Shown here: positions 63,159 through 64,000 of the stretch, one piece after another
How positions within the stretch are numbered: position 1 is the stretch's first letter
How the letters are laid out: every line of letters begins with the position of its first letter
Source: Nemertoderma westbladi
Lineage: Eukaryota > Xenacoelomorpha > Nemertodermatida > Nemertodermatidae
Direction: 5' to 3'
NCBI GenBank assembly: GCA_032718475.1
Contig: JAUCBJ010001863.1
Location: 29,916 to 93,915 of the forward strand
DNA: 64,000 bases
The notes under the pieces: model-generated
The model's input: only the letters and a program-made list of their open reading frames with translations
Told to the model about the DNA's origin: nothing
The model's database searches: none
Program-made: the position numbers and the translations under genes

Positions 63159-63563
63159 TTGGGGGTGATAGAATACACAGGACATTGTGGAGCAGTGGGG
63201 ATGGGCCAGCTCATGGGCCTTGTCTGCCACAAGCCGATGGACTGGGGCAAGTTCCGGGAGGAGCACGGAGCGGGCACGGGACATAGTGAAGCAGTGGCGA
63301 TGGGCCAGCTCATGGAGCTTGTCTGCCACAAGCCGATGGACTGGGGTAAGTTCCGGGAGGAGCACGGATCAGAGCTGGCGAACTCGCTGAAGTGGGGAGC
63401 AAGGCCAGGGAAACAGGAGGTGTATCAGTTCCGGAGAGGAGCGATAAAGATATATCAGAAGAGATATATCCTACAGGAGGATTGGATAATGATTGGTCTA
63501 CTAAACCTATGGTGGTTATCGGAAGAGAGCCGACGGCGTTTCTGCTATCAGGATCACCTCTAA
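63159..63563 (+). CDS. Unknown ORF with a duplicated 33-residue unit
   Basis: 134 codons. Two units 99 bp apart (from 63182 and 63281) encode GHxxAVxMGQLMxLVCHKPMDWGKFREEHG-type sequence with a few changes, here cut to its key words: MGQLM, CHKPMDW, GKFREEHG. Nucleotide differences include both silent and replacement changes. The 3' part continues WGARPGKQEVYQFRRGAIK. No domain recognised. It may be the end of the decayed retroelement's coding region or part of an unrelated gene. Confidence 0.35.
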   Translation: MGVIEYTGHCGAVGMGQLMGLVCHKPMDWGKFREEHGAGTGHSEAVAMGQLMELVCHKPMDWGKFREEHGSELANSLKWGARPGKQEVYQFRRGAIKIYQKRYILQEDWIMIGLLNLWWLSEESRRRFCYQDHL

Positions 63564-64000
63564 ACTACAGAAGAACCTTTAAGGCGGCCTTCGAAGGTCT
63601 GGTAGACCACCCGGGGCTGAAGGGCGAGTCGGTGTAATACAACAGCCGGCACCTAGTAGACAGAGAGGTGGATACACCATACAAGAGATGGGAGAAGCTG
63701 GAAGTGGATTGACTTGAGGAGAAGCGACTGGAAGAAGTCGCCAGGCGAGAAAGGAGGGAGGCAGATGAGAGAGAGGCGGAGGCTAGGGGAGAGGATTACG
63801 GGTTCGAGGCCCAGAACTTGGACGAGCTGAGGTGGGGATCAGGGTGCTCGGGCGAGTTTCTGGGGGAGGAGCTAGGATGGATGGAAGAATCGCCGAAATA
63901 GTCGACATCAGGATTGCAAGCGATGCCCATGCCAGCGGGCTCTGAGGGCGATTTCGTGAGAAAGAGACCGAGAGAACAGGAAGGATGGAAAGTTATGGGT
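63392..64000 (+). pseudogene. Frame open to the window end except for three stops
   Basis: A single frame from 63392 reads as plausible protein (WSTKPMVVIGREPTAFLLSG, then a charged coil LEEKRLEEVARRERREADER, then LRWGSGCSGEFLGEELGW). It is interrupted by TAA (63636-63638), TGA and TAG (near 63900). All three stops could come from single transitions in Gln or Trp/Arg codons. Composition resembles the decayed BEL-like gag upstream. It runs off the window. Confidence 0.35.

Noticed and set aside
63800-63815. gggttcgaggccc as a tRNA B box
   Set aside because: No A box or cloverleaf could be drawn around it; it lies in a coding-like coil frame.
58469-64000. Alternative genetic code with TAA/TAG as Gln
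   Set aside because: The stops fit Gln codons in the decayed element, but intact genes here (FReD, LINE ORF1 and others) end at TAG/TAA and contain no internal ones.

Overview
The window looks like metazoan nuclear DNA. It has split genes with GT-AG introns, signal-peptide exons, long non-coding stretches, a large satellite, and BEL/Pao and LINE retrotransposons. A fibrinogen-related (FReD) gene and a DUF4806-like exon fit an invertebrate, probably marine, but I cannot name the species. Host DNA is AT-rich and dotted with the palindrome TAGGCCTA and ACCGGT-type words. The retroelements are visibly richer in GC.

1-23480, host DNA. At the left edge is a partial minus-strand exon with a DUF4806-like domain (1-538). 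Then come several degenerate tandem and inverted repeats. A 2.8-kb inverted-repeat element (4676-7476) encloses a dead BEL gag fragment. A lone signal-peptide exon lies at 8087-8194. The best host gene is a five-exon minus-strand gene for a secreted coiled-coil FReD protein (18931 down to 14865), with a TATA box, two tandemly duplicated coiled-coil exons, a 21-bp coding repeat and a hairpin element in one intron. Minisatellites, a dead LINE tail and another inverted-repeat block follow.

23481-33529 is a satellite of about 416-bp monomers with higher-order structure. Two monomers carry an internal inversion.

33530-47811 is a very large BEL/Pao LTR retrotransposon (about 14.3 kb) with 1612-bp LTRs that read as identical. 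It has a small ORF coupled to gag by an ATGA overlap, gag, pol (protease, RT, RNase H, integrase) and a third long ORF (866 codons). That ORF resembles a DEDD-type 3'-5' exonuclease followed by two CCHC knuckles. No target-site duplication is seen. One nucleotide motif recurs in the LTR, gag and the third ORF in different reading frames, and the LTR carries six UUCG-type hairpin units.

47812-55391 holds a degenerate GIY-YIG fragment and then a minus-strand LINE (49087-55149). Its ORF1 begins with an Ulp1-like cysteine protease domain and ends with an RRM-like domain. Its ORF2 has EEP endonuclease and RT. The LINE is flanked exactly by identical 242-bp direct repeats, which may be an exceptionally long target-site duplication.

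55392-64000 holds a short tandem repeat, a second dead LINE fragment, and a decayed BEL-like element. That element has a gag split over three frames, a protease without its aspartate and no recognisable RT, followed by further tandem repeats and a repeat-containing reading frame interrupted by three stop codons.

Most of the window is therefore mobile or repetitive DNA. The host coding content I can support is the FReD gene, the DUF4806 exon and possibly the secreted-protein first exon.
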